From: Nitratidesulfovibrio sp.
GTDB taxonomy: Bacteria; Desulfobacterota; Desulfovibrionia; Desulfovibrionales; Desulfovibrionaceae
Length of the DNA: 64,000 bases
Direction: 5' to 3'
NCBI RefSeq assembly: GCF_040373385.1
Contig: NZ_JBDXXH010000002.1
Location: 613,555 to 677,554, forward strand
Shown: positions 43,590-53,021 of the stretch, piece by piece
How the letters are laid out: each line of letters begins with the position of its first letter
Position numbering within the stretch: position 1 is the first letter of the stretch
Position numbers and translations under genes: made by a program
The notes under the pieces: model-generated
Told to the model about the DNA's origin: nothing
Databases searched by the model: none
The model's input: only the letters and a program-made list of their open reading frames with translations

Positions 43590-45242
43590 CTACTTGCCCT
43601 TCTTGCCGCCCTGGGCTTCCTTCTTGGCCGCCTTGATGAACTCGCGGAACAAGGGGTGCGGGCGCATGGGGTTGGACTTGAACTCGGGGTGGAACTGGCA
43701 GCCCAGGAACCACGGATGGTCGGGCAGTTCCACGATTTCCACCAGTTCGCCGTCGGGCGAAAGGCCGCTGAACACCAGGCCCTTTTCGGCCATGGCCTCG
43801 AAGTAGGCCTTGTTGAATTCGAAGCGGTGACGGTGGCGTTCGTCCACGCGTTCGGCGCCGTAGGCGTCCCACGCCTTGGTGCCGGGCACCACCACGCAGG
43901 GGTACGCGCCAAGGCGCAGGGTGCCGCCCTTGTCGCTGGAGGCGTCGCGGCGCTCCACCGCGCCCTTGCGGAAGTCGTACCACTCGGTCATCAGGTAGAT
44001 GACCTTATTGTCGGTAAGCTCGTTGAATTCTTCGGAGTTGGCGTCAGCCAGCCCCAGCACGTTGCGGGCGTATTCGATGACCGCGCACTGCATGCCAAGG
44101 CAGATGCCGAAGAAGGGAATCTTGTGCTCGCGCGCGTGGCGGATGGAGCGGATCTTGCCTTCCACGCCACGATGCCCGAAGCCGCCCGGCACCAGAATGC
44201 CGTCGCACCCGGCCAGCTTTTCGGCCACGTTGGCCTCGGTGATCTCTTCCGAGTTCACGTAGCGCAGGTTCACCTTTACCTTGTTGGCCACGCCGCCGTG
44301 GATCAGCGCCTCGTGCAGGCTCTTGTACGCTTCCTTGAGGTCCACGTACTTGCCCACGATGCCGATGGTCACCTGCCCTTCCGGGTGCGAGCAGGTGTGG
44401 ATCAGCGTCTCCCACGACTCGAGGTTGGCGTTCTTGGCGGGCAGGCGCAGCATGATGGCGATCTTCTGGTCGAAGCCTTCTTCGTAGAAGCGCAGCGGCA
44501 CCTCGTAAATGTTGTCCACGTCCACCGACGAGAACACGGCGTCCTGGTCCACGTCGCAGAACAGGGCGATCTTGCGCTTGAGGTCGACGCTGATGGCCTT
44601 TTCGCAACGGCACAGGATGATGTCCGGCTGGATGCCGATGGAGCGCAGTTCCTTGACGCTGTGCTGGGTGGGCTTGGTCTTGTGCTCGCCCGCGGCCTTC
44701 AGGTAGGGCACCAGCGTCAGGTGGACGTACAGGCAGTGGTCCTTGCCGAGGTCGCCGCGCAACTGGCGGATGGCTTCGAGGAAGGGCAGTCCCTCGATGT
44801 CGCCCACGGTGCCGCCGATTTCGATCAGCGCCACGTCGGGTTCGTCCTCGGCCAGGCCGAGGATGGCGTTCTTGATCTCGTCGGTCACGTGCGGGATGAC
44901 CTGCACGGTGCCGCCCAGGTAGTCGCCCCGGCGTTCCTTGGTGATGACGCGGTTGTAGATGGACCCCGAGGTGTAGTTGTTCTTCTGCGTCAGTGACTCG
45001 CCAAGGTAGCGCTCGTAGTGTCCGAGGTCGAGGTCGGTTTCCGCGCCGTCATCGGTGACGTACACTTCGCCGTGCTGGAACGGGTTCATCGTGCCGGGGT
45101 CGACGTTGATGTAGGGGTCGAGCTTCTGGATGGTTACCTTGAGCCCACGGGCCTTCAACAGCGCTCCGATGGACGCGGCGGCCAGCCCCTTGCCGAGCGA
45201 GGACAGCACGCCCCCGGTGATGAATATGAACTTGGTCTTCAT
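43590..45242 (-). CDS. pyrG: CTP synthase
   Basis: A 550-residue CTP synthase. The synthetase domain starts [22 protein letters not shown] with the P-loop-like SLGKG; the GATase domain has the nucleophile in [12 protein letters not shown] and the His/Glu pair near the C-terminus ([11 protein letters not shown]). It makes CTP from UTP with glutamine nitrogen, needed for nucleic acids, phospholipids and CMP-KDO. AGGCAGGAG precedes ATG. Complete, normal length. Located directly upstream of the KDO/LPS operon. Confidence 0.97.
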   Translation of the reverse strand: MKTKFIFITGGVLSSLGKGLAAASIGALLKARGLKVTIQKLDPYINVDPGTMNPFQHGEVYVTDDGAETDLDLGHYERYLGESLTQKNNYTSGSIYNRVITKERRGDYLGGTVQVIPHVTDEIKNAILGLAEDEPDVALIEIGGTVGDIEGLPFLEAIRQLRGDLGKDHCLYVHLTLVPYLKAAGEHKTKPTQHSVKELRSIGIQPDIILCRCEKAISVDLKRKIALFCDVDQDAVFSSVDVDNIYEVPLRFYEEGFDQKIAIMLRLPAKNANLESWETLIHTCSHPEGQVTIGIVGKYVDLKEAYKSLHEALIHGGVANKVKVNLRYVNSEEITEANVAEKLAGCDGILVPGGFGHRGVEGKIRSIRHAREHKIPFFGICLGMQCAVIEYARNVLGLADANSEEFNELTDNKVIYLMTEWYDFRKGAVERRDASSDKGGTLRLGAYPCVVVPGTKAWDAYGAERVDERHRHRFEFNKAYFEAMAEKGLVFSGLSPDGELVEIVELPDHPWFLGCQFHPEFKSNPMRPHPLFREFIKAAKKEAQGGKKGK

Positions 45243-45741
45243 GAAACTCCTGCCTGAGTGACTGGTTGCTCTCGCTCGCGGCGCGCGGATCGTGCCGCAC
45301 GCGCGTTACAGCGCTCGCCCTTCGGTTGACGCGATACGCAAAAAAACGCCATCAGGACCTTATGCCACATTTTCGGCATGAAGGTCAGCCGTTGACGTGA
45401 TGTACCACTGGAACGTAATATCGACGGTCCCGGCTATCCCCAGCGTACGGCAGCATTGCCATGGCGTCTGAAACAGCGGGCGCAGGACAGCGGAAACGGT
45501 TCGGGCACGGCCCCCGTTTCCGCCGCGTCGTTCAGGCCCCCGAAAACTTTTCCGGAAACTTTCGCGGAAACGTCCTTGACGGGCAGGCCCCATCCGGGCA
45601 TGCGTCCCCACAGGCCTGCGGACATGCCTGGGGGCATGTCCGGGTACAGCCGAACGGCGCAGCGCTGACGAGTAGCTAGTCGAGGCACATCCCCCTGTCA
45701 AGACAGTCAGGACAGACAAGAAACCCATCGAGGAGCAGCGC
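45243..45741. other. Divergent region pyrG / purQ-like with a hairpin
   Basis: 499 bases with no gene I can support. The pyrG promoter (minus) and the purQ-like promoter (plus) must lie here. A 10-bp perfect hairpin (45619-45628 with 45633-45642, 4-base loop) stands 100 bases before the purQ-like start; it could be a leader element or a rho-type site. No purine-riboswitch-like core was seen. Confidence 0.45.
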
Positions 45742-46551
45742 ATGGCGCAGGTGAACACGCTGGTCATCACCGGCTACGGCACGAACTCGCACGAGGAATC
45801 GGCCCACGCGGCCCGCCTTGCCGGCGCCGACCGGGCGGATGTGGCGCATTTCGCCGACATCGTGGCCCGCAGGATCAGGATCGAGGACTACAACTTCATT
45901 GTCTTTCCCGGCGGCTTCCTGGACGGGGACGACCTTGGCGCGGCCCATGCCGCAGCCCAGCGCTGGCTGCACCTTTCCGATGCCGACGGGCAGGCCCTGC
46001 TGGACCGCCTGAAGGAATTCGTGGCCCGGGGCGGCTTGGCCATCGGCATCTGCAACGGCTTTCAGCTGCTGGTGAAGCTGGGTCTTTTGCCCGCGCTGGA
46101 CGGCAAGTACTTCGAGCGGCAGGTGTCGCTGGGCCACAACGATTCGGCCCGCTACGAAGACCGCTGGGTGACCCTGAAGGTGAACCCCCAGAGCCCCTGC
46201 GTGTTCACCAAGGGCATCGAAACCCTGTACGTGCCCGTGCGCCACGGCGAGGGCAAATTGGTGCCGCTGGACGACGAGGTGATGCGCCGCCTGGTGGCCG
46301 AAAACCTGGTCACCCTGCAATACGCCCACCCGGAAACCGGCGCGGTGACCATGGAATACCCGTGGAACCCCAACGGCTCTCCGCTTGGCATCGCCGGGCT
46401 GACCGACCCGTCCGGGCGCATCCTGGGCCTGATGCCCCACCCCGAAGCCTTCAACCACCCCACCAACCATCCGGGCTGGACGCGCGGGGAACCTGCGACG
46501 TTGGGCACCGTGCTGTTCGAAAACGCGGTACGCCACCTGCGCGGCCAATAG
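45742..46551 (+). CDS. PurQ-like glutamine amidotransferase (FGAM synthase family)
   Basis: A 269-residue class I amidotransferase of the phosphoribosylformylglycinamidine synthase group. Catalytic residues: C104 in IGICNGFQLLVKLGLLP, H233 and E235 in LMPHPEAFNHP. FPGGFLDGDDLGAAHA marks the oxyanion strand. It would supply ammonia from glutamine to a PurL partner that is not in this window. GAGGAG lies six bases before ATG. The final codons (RGEPATLGTVLFENAVRHLRGQ in the protein, 247-269 region) are repeated twice more downstream. This 269-residue form is longer than the usual 225-residue PurQ, as in some anaerobes. Confidence 0.92.
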   Translation: MAQVNTLVITGYGTNSHEESAHAARLAGADRADVAHFADIVARRIRIEDYNFIVFPGGFLDGDDLGAAHAAAQRWLHLSDADGQALLDRLKEFVARGGLAIGICNGFQLLVKLGLLPALDGKYFERQVSLGHNDSARYEDRWVTLKVNPQSPCVFTKGIETLYVPVRHGEGKLVPLDDEVMRRLVAENLVTLQYAHPETGAVTMEYPWNPNGSPLGIAGLTDPSGRILGLMPHPEAFNHPTNHPGWTRGEPATLGTVLFENAVRHLRGQ

Positions 46552-46726
46552 TCCGAAGCAGTCGCGCGGGGAACCTGCAACGTTGGGCACCGTGCTGTTC
46601 GAAAACGCGGTACGCCACCTGCGCGGCCAGTAGTCCGAAGCCGTCGCGCGGGGAACCTGCGACCCTCGGTACGGTGCTGTTCGAGAACGCGGTACGCCAT
46701 CTGCGCGGCCAGTAGGCCGCAGCTGC
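46481..46726 (+). repeat. Three 82-bp tandem copies of the purQ-like 3' end
   Basis: Copies start at 46481, 46563 and 46645. Copy 1 is the real gene end with its TAG stop at 46549-46551. Copies 2 and 3 repeat about 22 codons, the stop and part of the 3' flank. Copy 2 differs from copy 1 by a few bases; copy 3 differs at many, and within the codons all the differences I can see are synonymous (ACG/ACC, TTG/CTC, GGC/GGT, ACC/ACG, GAA/GAG, CAC/CAT, CAA/CAG). Since 82 is not a multiple of 3, the copies are in different frames and not translated with the gene. Confidence 0.95.
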
Positions 46727-46766
46727 CCGGCCCCCGCACCGGTACCGTCACATATCCGCACGCAAC

Positions 46767-46798
46767 GCGGGAAGGGAATGCACGCATCCCCTTCCCGC
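46767..46798 (+). terminator. Hairpin after the purQ-like repeats
   Basis: A 14-base stem with one mismatch (46767-46780 with 46785-46798) and a 4-base loop, about 50 bases past the last repeat's stop codon, followed by GCTTCGTTG. Probably the transcript end of the purQ-like unit. Confidence 0.6.
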
Positions 46799-46949
46799 GC
46801 TTCGTTGTGCGGTGCCAGCACCTTTTCAAGCCGGGGCCGGGGCGGTATAGGCGGGTGAAGCGGGGCAAGGGTGTCCCCGGTGCAATCCGGCCCGGCGCGT
46901 ACCGAACTGGCCCGGCATTTCCCCCATCCCATTCAGGAGGACGCACGCC

Positions 46950-47348
46950 ATGATTCGCTGCCATGCCTGCGGCGCGGATGCCTCCACCGGCTGGGTGCTC
47001 GGCTTCGTGCCCTCGCCCGACAACCTGAAGATGGGCCTGTGCCGCGCGCACGACACCCCGGACAACCGCAAGCTGGTCAAGACGGCATGGCGCGCCCTGA
47101 TGGAACGCGAAATCCGCGCCATGAACGAGCTTTCCGGCCACAAGGCAGGCGCGGTGCAGCGCTGGCGGCTGGATATCGCGTTCATCGACGGGGGCACGGT
47201 GACCCAGGACTGCCTGGAATGCACCACCACTCCGCAGGGTACCCTGCAAGTGCTGCTGCCAGACGGCACCCTGCGCTTCTACCCCCTGCCCCAGATTCGC
47301 CGCTACGACCTGCGCCCCGTGCCCGCCCCGACGGTGGACAAGGCGTAG
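46950..47348 (+). CDS. Uncharacterised protein with N-terminal CxxC/CxxH motif
   Basis: A 132-residue soluble protein that I do not recognise. The N-terminus carries C4-x2-C7 and C31-x2-H34 (CHACG and CRAH), a likely zinc site, followed by a helix and then a beta-rich C-terminal half (WRLDIAFIDGGTVTQDCLEC, then GTLQVLLPDGTLRFYPLPQIRRYDL). AGGAGG lies close before ATG at 46950. It stands between two transcription units on the plus strand and shares codon use with them. No function can be assigned. Confidence 0.8.
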   Translation: MIRCHACGADASTGWVLGFVPSPDNLKMGLCRAHDTPDNRKLVKTAWRALMEREIRAMNELSGHKAGAVQRWRLDIAFIDGGTVTQDCLECTTTPQGTLQVLLPDGTLRFYPLPQIRRYDLRPVPAPTVDKA

Positions 47349-47576
47349 ACGCCGGGCGCGGGCATCCGGTCCATCCTCGCCTTCCGTATCGATTCACCCC
47401 TCCGGGCCGCTTCCCCCGCCCATACCGCCCTTTCCACGGTAGTTCCGGTGGCTCTTTCCTGCCCCCCCTGCCAGTCCCCTGCCCGAGTTGACAGCCATGG
47501 CCGGTGGATGCATATGCAAGCGCTTGCAAACGCCTGGCCCGCGCGGCCACCGCAACCGACAACCACGGAGACGCCC

Positions 47577-48014
47577 ATGTACGCCGACGCCGCCACCGAA
47601 GCCGCCGTGAATGCCTTCATTGCCCAATGGACCGCCGGGGAAGACGGCGCGGGCGTGCTGCCCGTATTCACTGCCCTGTGCGACCACCTGCACACCCACG
47701 ATGGCGCGGTGGCGGAATTCGTCAGCCGCCCCGGCGTCAGCCATTCGCTGCGCGGCACCTTTCCCGGTTGGGCCGCGCGCCCGCTGGCCGTGCTGGTGGA
47801 CGTGATTGACGACGACCCTGCCGCGCGCTGGCTGTCGGTGTGCTTTCACGACGATTCCCTGACCGACCCGGAAGAGCGCGGCGACTGGATTCCCACCGGC
47901 CTCAACGGCAACGACGCCCGCTGCTTCAATCTGGAAGACGGCGACGAAGAGTTCATGCTCTACGTGAAGGATCGCATTTCCGAAGCCTTCGCCCACTGCC
48001 GCGCCAACGCGTAA
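47577..48014 (+). CDS. Uncharacterised acidic protein
   Basis: A 145-residue, acidic, soluble protein with no recognised domain. It is rich in Asp/Glu toward the end (NLEDGDEEFMLYVKDRIS) and has several conserved-looking Trp/His/Cys residues (ALCDHLHTH, CFHDDSL). GGAG precedes ATG at 47577. It is 228 bases downstream of the CxxC protein and may be cotranscribed with it. Codon use and GC agree with a genuine native gene. Confidence 0.75.
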   Translation: MYADAATEAAVNAFIAQWTAGEDGAGVLPVFTALCDHLHTHDGAVAEFVSRPGVSHSLRGTFPGWAARPLAVLVDVIDDDPAARWLSVCFHDDSLTDPEERGDWIPTGLNGNDARCFNLEDGDEEFMLYVKDRISEAFAHCRANA

Positions 48015-48064
48015 CCATCAATTATCCCAAATTCTCCTGTGGATCCATCGCACAGGAAACATTT

Positions 48065-48094
48065 CCGGGGCATGTTCGCCAGAACATGCCCCGG
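48065..48094 (+). terminator. 13-bp perfect hairpin after the acidic-protein gene
   Basis: 48065-48077 pair with 48082-48094 around loop GCCA, 51 bases after the stop. No T-run. A second small palindrome, ACGGAC-A-GTCCGT, at 48231-48243 lies 30 bases before the MgtA-type start and is a possible operator. Confidence 0.6.
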
Positions 48095-48273
48095 TCCCGT
48101 ACGTACCCCGCACGCTGTAACGATCCGTCGGCGCAGCCGGTTCCTCCCCCACCCATGTCCTGCATCCGCGTTCATGCCCCGCGACGGATGCAACATGCCT
48201 GTCGACCAGCCCCACCATATACGGTACATGACGGACAGTCCGTACAGTCCTGCAACTCCCTCCCGGAGTGTAC

Positions 48274-50916
48274 ATGCGAAGGGGCCATGCTTCCGTCATC
48301 CCGCGTGACATGGCGCGTCTGCGCACCTCTGCCACGGGCATTCAGGTGCCGTCGGAACTGGTTGCCGCCTCCGGTTCCGAAATCCCCGCGCTTCTGGCCC
48401 GGCTGAAGACGACTCCGCATGGCCTTGCGCAGGGGCAGGCCGAACGTCGCCTGCGCCTGCACGGCGCCAACGCCGTCGTCACCGAGCGGAGTCACCCCCG
48501 CCTGCGCATGCTGGGCAAGGCACTACTCAATCCGCTCGTTATCCTGCTGCTGGTGCTGGCGGCGTTGTCGGCGCTCACGGGTGACATGCGGGCCTCCACC
48601 GTCATGGGCCTCATGGTCGTGCTGGGCGTGGGCCTTCGCTTCGTGCAGGAGGCAAGGGCCGATACCGCCGCAGCCCGGTTGCGCACCATGATTTCGGTAA
48701 CGGCGACCGTGGAGCGCGAAGGCACCCCCCGCGAAATCCCCCTTTCGCACGTGGTGCCCGGTGACATCGTGCACCTGGCCGCAGGCGACATGATTCCTGC
48801 CGACGTGCGCCTGATATCGTGCAAGGACCTCTACGTCATCCAGGCGAGCCTGACCGGTGAATCGCTGCCCGCCGAAAAATCTGATCACGTGGAGGACGGC
48901 GCTGGCCGCAGCCCGCTTGAACTGCGCAACATCTGCTTTCTGGGAACCAGCGTCGGCAGCGGCACGGCCACGGCGGTGGTGGTGTCCACCGGGGGCGCCA
49001 CATATCTCGGCAACATGGCCAGCGCCATCACGGACGCCCCACCGCCCACCAGCTTCGACAAGGGCGTGACCCGATTCACTTGGTTGATGATCCGCTTCAT
49101 CGCGATCATGGTGCCCTTGGTGTTCGTCATCAACGGGCTGACCAAGCACGACTGGCATCAGGCCTTCTTTTTCGCCATGGCCGTGGCCGTGGGGCTTACC
49201 CCGGAAATGCTGCCCATGATCGCGACGGTGTGTCTTTCAAAGGGCGCGCTGGCCATGTCGCGCAAGCGCGTCATCGTCAAACGTCTCAACGCCATCCAGA
49301 ACCTTGGCGCCATGGACATCCTGTGCACCGACAAGACGGGCACCCTGACCATGGACCAGGTGGTGCTGAAGCTGCACCTTGATGTGCGCCTGGACGAAGA
49401 CGAAGCGGTGCTGGCACTGGCCTACACCAACAGCCACTTCCAGACCGGCCTGAAGAACGGCCTTGACCGGGCCGTGCTGTCGCATCATGAGCTGCATCAG
49501 GAACAGGGCATTCCGAAGTTTCGCAAGCTCGATGAGATTCCGTTCGATTTCCAGCGCAAGATCATGTCCGTGGTGGTGGAAACGCCCGACCACGTGGTGC
49601 GCCTGATCGCCAAGGGCGCATGCGAGGAAATCTTCCAGCGCTGCACCCTCTGTGAATTCGGGGGAACCACGGTGCAGTTGGACCAGGCGCTGCGGGCAAC
49701 CGTGCACGCTGCTTACGAAAAATTGAGCGCCGACGGCTTTCGGGTGCTGGCGCTGGCCTATCGCGATATCACCGTTGAGGCCCCTGGGTCGGGGCCCGCG
49801 TTTTCGAAAAAGGACGAGGCGGACCTGACACTGCGCGGGTTCATCGCCTTTCTGGACCCACCCAAGGAAACCACGGCGCCAGCCATCCGGGCCATCGAAG
49901 CGTTGGGGGTATCCCTCAAGGTGCTCACCGGCGACAACGACATGGTCAGCCGCAAGATATGCCGTGACGTGGGCGTGCCCACGGAACACGTGCTGACGGG
50001 GGCGGAGATCGAGGCCATGGACGATGCCGCGCTGGCGTCCCAGGTGGAGCAGGTGACGCTGTTCGCCCGCCTTTCGCCTGCGCACAAGCAGCGCATCATC
50101 AGCGCGTTGCGGGGGCGCGGCCACGTGGTGGGCTTCATGGGGGACGGCATCAACGATGCCCCGGCGCTGCGCGCGGCGGACGTGGGCGTTTCCGTGGACA
50201 CCGCCGTGGACATCGCCAAAGAGGCCGCCGACGTCGTGCTGCTGGAAAAGAGCCTGATGGTGCTGGAGCAGGGCATCATCGAGGGGCGCAAGGTTTTCGC
50301 CAATATCCTCAAATACGTGCGCATGAGCGCCAGTTCCAATTTCGGCAACATGTTCAGCGTGCTCGGGGCCAGCGCCTTCCTGCCCTACGTGCCCATGCTA
50401 CCCATTCAGGTGCTGCTGAACAACCTGCTCTACGACGTTTCGCAGGTGCCCATTCCCACGGACGAGGTGGATGCGGAACAACTGGCTGCCCCGCGTCCGT
50501 GGGCGCTGGACCGCATCACCCGGTTCATCCTGTTCTTCGGGCCGTGCAGTTCCCTGTTCGACTACGCGACCTTCGGCGTCATGCTGCATGTCTTCGACTG
50601 TTGGGCACCGGACAAGGCCGCGCTGTTCCAGACGGGCTGGTTCGTCGAATCCATCCTCACGCAGGCGCTGATCATCCATGTCATCCGTACCAGCCGTATC
50701 CCCTTCGTGCAGAGCCGGGCCAGTTGGCCGCTGATCCTGACCACAACGGGCATCATGGCCTTCGGCATGTGGCTGCCCTATTCGCCCATGGCCGACGCAT
50801 TGGGCATGGTGGCGCTGCCGCCGCTCTACTGGCCTCTTCTGGCGGGCATGTCGCTGGGCTACGTGCTGCTTACGCAGGGCGTGAAAATGCTGCTCCAGCG
50901 CAAACGCTGGATTTGA
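48274..50916 (+). CDS. mgtA: Mg2+-importing P-type ATPase (MgtA/MgtB type)
   Basis: An 880-residue P-type ATPase of the P3B group. Phosphorylation site D353 in DILCTDKTGTLTMDQ, actuator TGES at about 194-197, the hinge GDGINDAPALR, and the family-specific NLGAMDILCTDKTG and LLNNLLYDVSQVPIPTDEVD. About ten transmembrane helices, with PxxP-like residues in M4 (VGLTPEMLPMI). It imports Mg2+ using ATP. GGAG sits five bases before ATG 48274; a GTG two codons earlier is possible. Single-gene unit; a small palindrome upstream may mediate Mg2+ or stress regulation, but no mgtL leader was seen. Confidence 0.93.
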   Translation: MRRGHASVIPRDMARLRTSATGIQVPSELVAASGSEIPALLARLKTTPHGLAQGQAERRLRLHGANAVVTERSHPRLRMLGKALLNPLVILLLVLAALSALTGDMRASTVMGLMVVLGVGLRFVQEARADTAAARLRTMISVTATVEREGTPREIPLSHVVPGDIVHLAAGDMIPADVRLISCKDLYVIQASLTGESLPAEKSDHVEDGAGRSPLELRNICFLGTSVGSGTATAVVVSTGGATYLGNMASAITDAPPPTSFDKGVTRFTWLMIRFIAIMVPLVFVINGLTKHDWHQAFFFAMAVAVGLTPEMLPMIATVCLSKGALAMSRKRVIVKRLNAIQNLGAMDILCTDKTGTLTMDQVVLKLHLDVRLDEDEAVLALAYTNSHFQTGLKNGLDRAVLSHHELHQEQGIPKFRKLDEIPFDFQRKIMSVVVETPDHVVRLIAKGACEEIFQRCTLCEFGGTTVQLDQALRATVHAAYEKLSADGFRVLALAYRDITVEAPGSGPAFSKKDEADLTLRGFIAFLDPPKETTAPAIRAIEALGVSLKVLTGDNDMVSRKICRDVGVPTEHVLTGAEIEAMDDAALASQVEQVTLFARLSPAHKQRIISALRGRGHVVGFMGDGINDAPALRAADVGVSVDTAVDIAKEAADVVLLEKSLMVLEQGIIEGRKVFANILKYVRMSASSNFGNMFSVLGASAFLPYVPMLPIQVLLNNLLYDVSQVPIPTDEVDAEQLAAPRPWALDRITRFILFFGPCSSLFDYATFGVMLHVFDCWAPDKAALFQTGWFVESILTQALIIHVIRTSRIPFVQSRASWPLILTTTGIMAFGMWLPYSPMADALGMVALPPLYWPLLAGMSLGYVLLTQGVKMLLQRKRWI

Positions 50917-50983
50917 CGCGGTCATGCTGTCGCATTGCCGGGCATGCGGTCATATTCCGACGAAAGTCCTTCGGTCATGACAA

Positions 50984-51030
50984 CGCCCGGCATGGGCATG
51001 GCGTCTTGAGCGCCATGCCCATGCCGGGCG
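50984..51030. terminator. 20-bp perfect hairpin, bidirectional position
   Basis: 50984-51003 pair exactly with 51011-51030 around a 7-base loop (TCTTGAG). It lies between the convergent mgtA and zinc-ribbon genes, 68 bases after the former and 50 after the latter, so it can serve both. There is no T-run on either side; strength comes from the very long stem. Confidence 0.75.
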
Positions 51031-51080
51031 ATTGCAAACGGGAGGGGCGGAAGGACGTGCAGGTCCACCCGCGGTACGTG

Positions 51081-51359
51081 CTAGGCGAAGTCGGGGTCGA
51101 TGGCGGCGCGGCCGTTGTCCAGCATCACCTTCAGGAAGCGCACGGTGCGCTCGTCCACCGGCACGATGGGAAAGTGCTGCATGCACGAATCGCACTGGGC
51201 CATGGAGGGCTGGGTGGGGCTGATCAGCGGCACCTGGCGGCGGCAGTGCGGGCAGGGGTAGAAGAAGATCACTTCCAGCCCGTCGGGGCGTACGGGGTTC
51301 AGGGGCTTGCGGCTCTTGCCGTCCTGCCCGTTGTTCCCGTTTCTGTTGTCACCGGCCAT
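51081..51359 (-). CDS. Small zinc-ribbon protein
   Basis: A 92-residue protein with a four-cysteine zinc ribbon: C36-x2-C39 (CPHCRRQVPL) and C56-x2-C59 (CDSCMQHFPI), followed by a short helix (RTVRFLKVMLDNG). The first 20 residues are Asn/Gly/Lys-rich and flexible. Its start is directly adjacent to the gpmI stop (one junction, no spacer), so it is the last gene of rsfS-gpmI-zinc ribbon. Nucleic-acid or protein binding is plausible; not assigned. Confidence 0.8.
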   Translation of the reverse strand: MAGDNRNGNNGQDGKSRKPLNPVRPDGLEVIFFYPCPHCRRQVPLISPTQPSMAQCDSCMQHFPIVPVDERTVRFLKVMLDNGRAAIDPDFA

Positions 51360-53021
51360 CTATGCCGCCTCCGTGTCGCCGTCTTCACGCATTTCAGGGT
51401 CAGGCACAATCAGGGATGTGCCGGTCATCAGGTCCGGCTTGTCCACGCCCCACAGTTCGAGAATGGTGGGGGCGATGTCCCCCAGCCTGCCGTCGCCGCG
51501 CAGGCGCAGCATGCGCATGCCGTCGGGGTTCGCTGCCTCGCGCTCGGCCACCACGCAGTGCACCCGGTTGGTGGTGTGCGCGGTCTGCGGGTTGCCTGCA
51601 CCGTCCAGCAGTTCTTCCGCGTTGCCGTGGTCGGCGGTGACGATGAGCCGCCCGCCCGCGCCCAGCACCGCCTCTGCGATGCGGCCCACGCAGGCATCCA
51701 CCGTTTCCACGGCGGCAATGGCCGCCGGAATGATGCCGGTGTGGCCCACCATGTCGCAATTGGCCAGGTTGCAGACCACAAGGTGGTAGCCGCCCTGCCG
51801 CCATTCTTCCAGCAGCAGGTCGGTGACCTCCACCGCGCTCATGGCGGGCTTCAGGTCGTAGGTGGCCACGTCGCGCGGGGATGCCACCATGCGGCGTTCC
51901 TCGCCGGGGAAGGGTTCCTCGCGGCCGCAGTTCAGGAAGTAGGTGACGTGGGCGTACTTTTCCGTCTCTGCGATGCGCAGTTGGCGCAGCCCCATGGACG
52001 AGACCACCTCGCCGATGGTCATGGCCAGGTTGTCCTTGCCGAAAGCCACGGGCACGTCGAAGCTGGCGTCGTAGCCGGTCATGGTCACGAAGCCGGACAG
52101 CACGGGCCGCCTGCCGCCGTCGGCATCGCGGTCGAAGCCGTCGAAGCCGGGGTCGATGAAGGCGCGGGTCAGCTGGCGGGCGCGGTCCGCCCGAAAATTG
52201 AAGAAGAACACGCCGTCGCCATCGGACACCCGGCCCACGGGCACGCCGTCTTGCGCGACCACGCGGGGGGTGATGAACTCGTCGGTCTCGCCCGCCGCAT
52301 AGGCCGCGCGTACGGCCTCGGCCAGCGAGCCTGCGCCAGCCTCCACCAGGGTGCCCTTGCCGCCGGTCACACCAGTAAGGGCCGTCCACGCCAGCGCGTT
52401 GCGCTCGTAGCGCTTGTCGCGGTCCATGGCGTAGTAGCGCCCGGTCAGGGTGGCGATGCGCCCCCAGCCCGCGTCACGCAAAATGGCTTCCAGGTCGGCC
52501 ACGTAGCCCGCGCCGCTGGTGGGCGAGGTGTCGCGCCCGTCCAGAAAGGCATGTATCAGTACGGGAATGTTGCGGGCCCTGGCCGCTTCGACCAGGGGGC
52601 GCAGGTGGCGGATATGGCTGTGCACCCCGCCATCGGAGAGCAGGCCCATCAGGTGCAGCCGCCCGCCCTTTGCGGCTATGGATTGCAGCAGGCCGCACAG
52701 GGCGGGGTTGCCCGCCAGTTCGCCGTTTTCTGCGGCGATGTCGATGCGGGTCAGGTCCTGATAGACCACCCGCCCCGCGCCGATGTTCATGTGGCCAACT
52801 TCGGAGTTGCCCATGAACCCGTCGGGCAGGCCCACGTCACGCCCGGAGCAGGCCAGCGTGGTGCGCGAGGGCAGCGCCGTGAGCCGATCAAGGTTGGGGG
52901 TGCGCGCCAGCGACACCGCGTTGCCCGGCCCGGCCGGGGCAATGCCCCAGCCGTCCAGGATCAGCAGTACCGTGGGGGTCGGACCCTGCCCCTGCCCCGG
53001 TCCGGCACCCGGCGTGCTCAC
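51360..53021 (-). CDS. gpmI: 2,3-bisphosphoglycerate-independent phosphoglycerate mutase
   Basis: A 553-residue iPGM, interconverting 3- and 2-phosphoglycerate with two Mn2+. LLILDGWGIAP (19-29) and the catalytic Ser S73 in GNSEVGHMNIGAGR are present, then the phosphatase-like TADHGNAEEL and the HTTNRVHCVVAE end. Its GTG start overlaps the rsfS stop as GTGA (53018-53021), so translation is coupled. It serves glycolysis and gluconeogenesis together with fbp and the PEP module in this window. A short Gly/Gln/Pro lead (2-15) is unusual but harmless. Confidence 0.96.
   Translation of the reverse strand: MSTPGAGPGQGQGPTPTVLLILDGWGIAPAGPGNAVSLARTPNLDRLTALPSRTTLACSGRDVGLPDGFMGNSEVGHMNIGAGRVVYQDLTRIDIAAENGELAGNPALCGLLQSIAAKGGRLHLMGLLSDGGVHSHIRHLRPLVEAARARNIPVLIHAFLDGRDTSPTSGAGYVADLEAILRDAGWGRIATLTGRYYAMDRDKRYERNALAWTALTGVTGGKGTLVEAGAGSLAEAVRAAYAAGETDEFITPRVVAQDGVPVGRVSDGDGVFFFNFRADRARQLTRAFIDPGFDGFDRDADGGRRPVLSGFVTMTGYDASFDVPVAFGKDNLAMTIGEVVSSMGLRQLRIAETEKYAHVTYFLNCGREEPFPGEERRMVASPRDVATYDLKPAMSAVEVTDLLLEEWRQGGYHLVVCNLANCDMVGHTGIIPAAIAAVETVDACVGRIAEAVLGAGGRLIVTADHGNAEELLDGAGNPQTAHTTNRVHCVVAEREAANPDGMRMLRLRGDGRLGDIAPTILELWGVDKPDLMTGTSLIVPDPEMREDGDTEAA

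Noticed and set aside
46552-46726. A second short gene in the downstream purQ copies
   Set aside because: The copies are only gene ends with stops and no start or ribosome site in frame.
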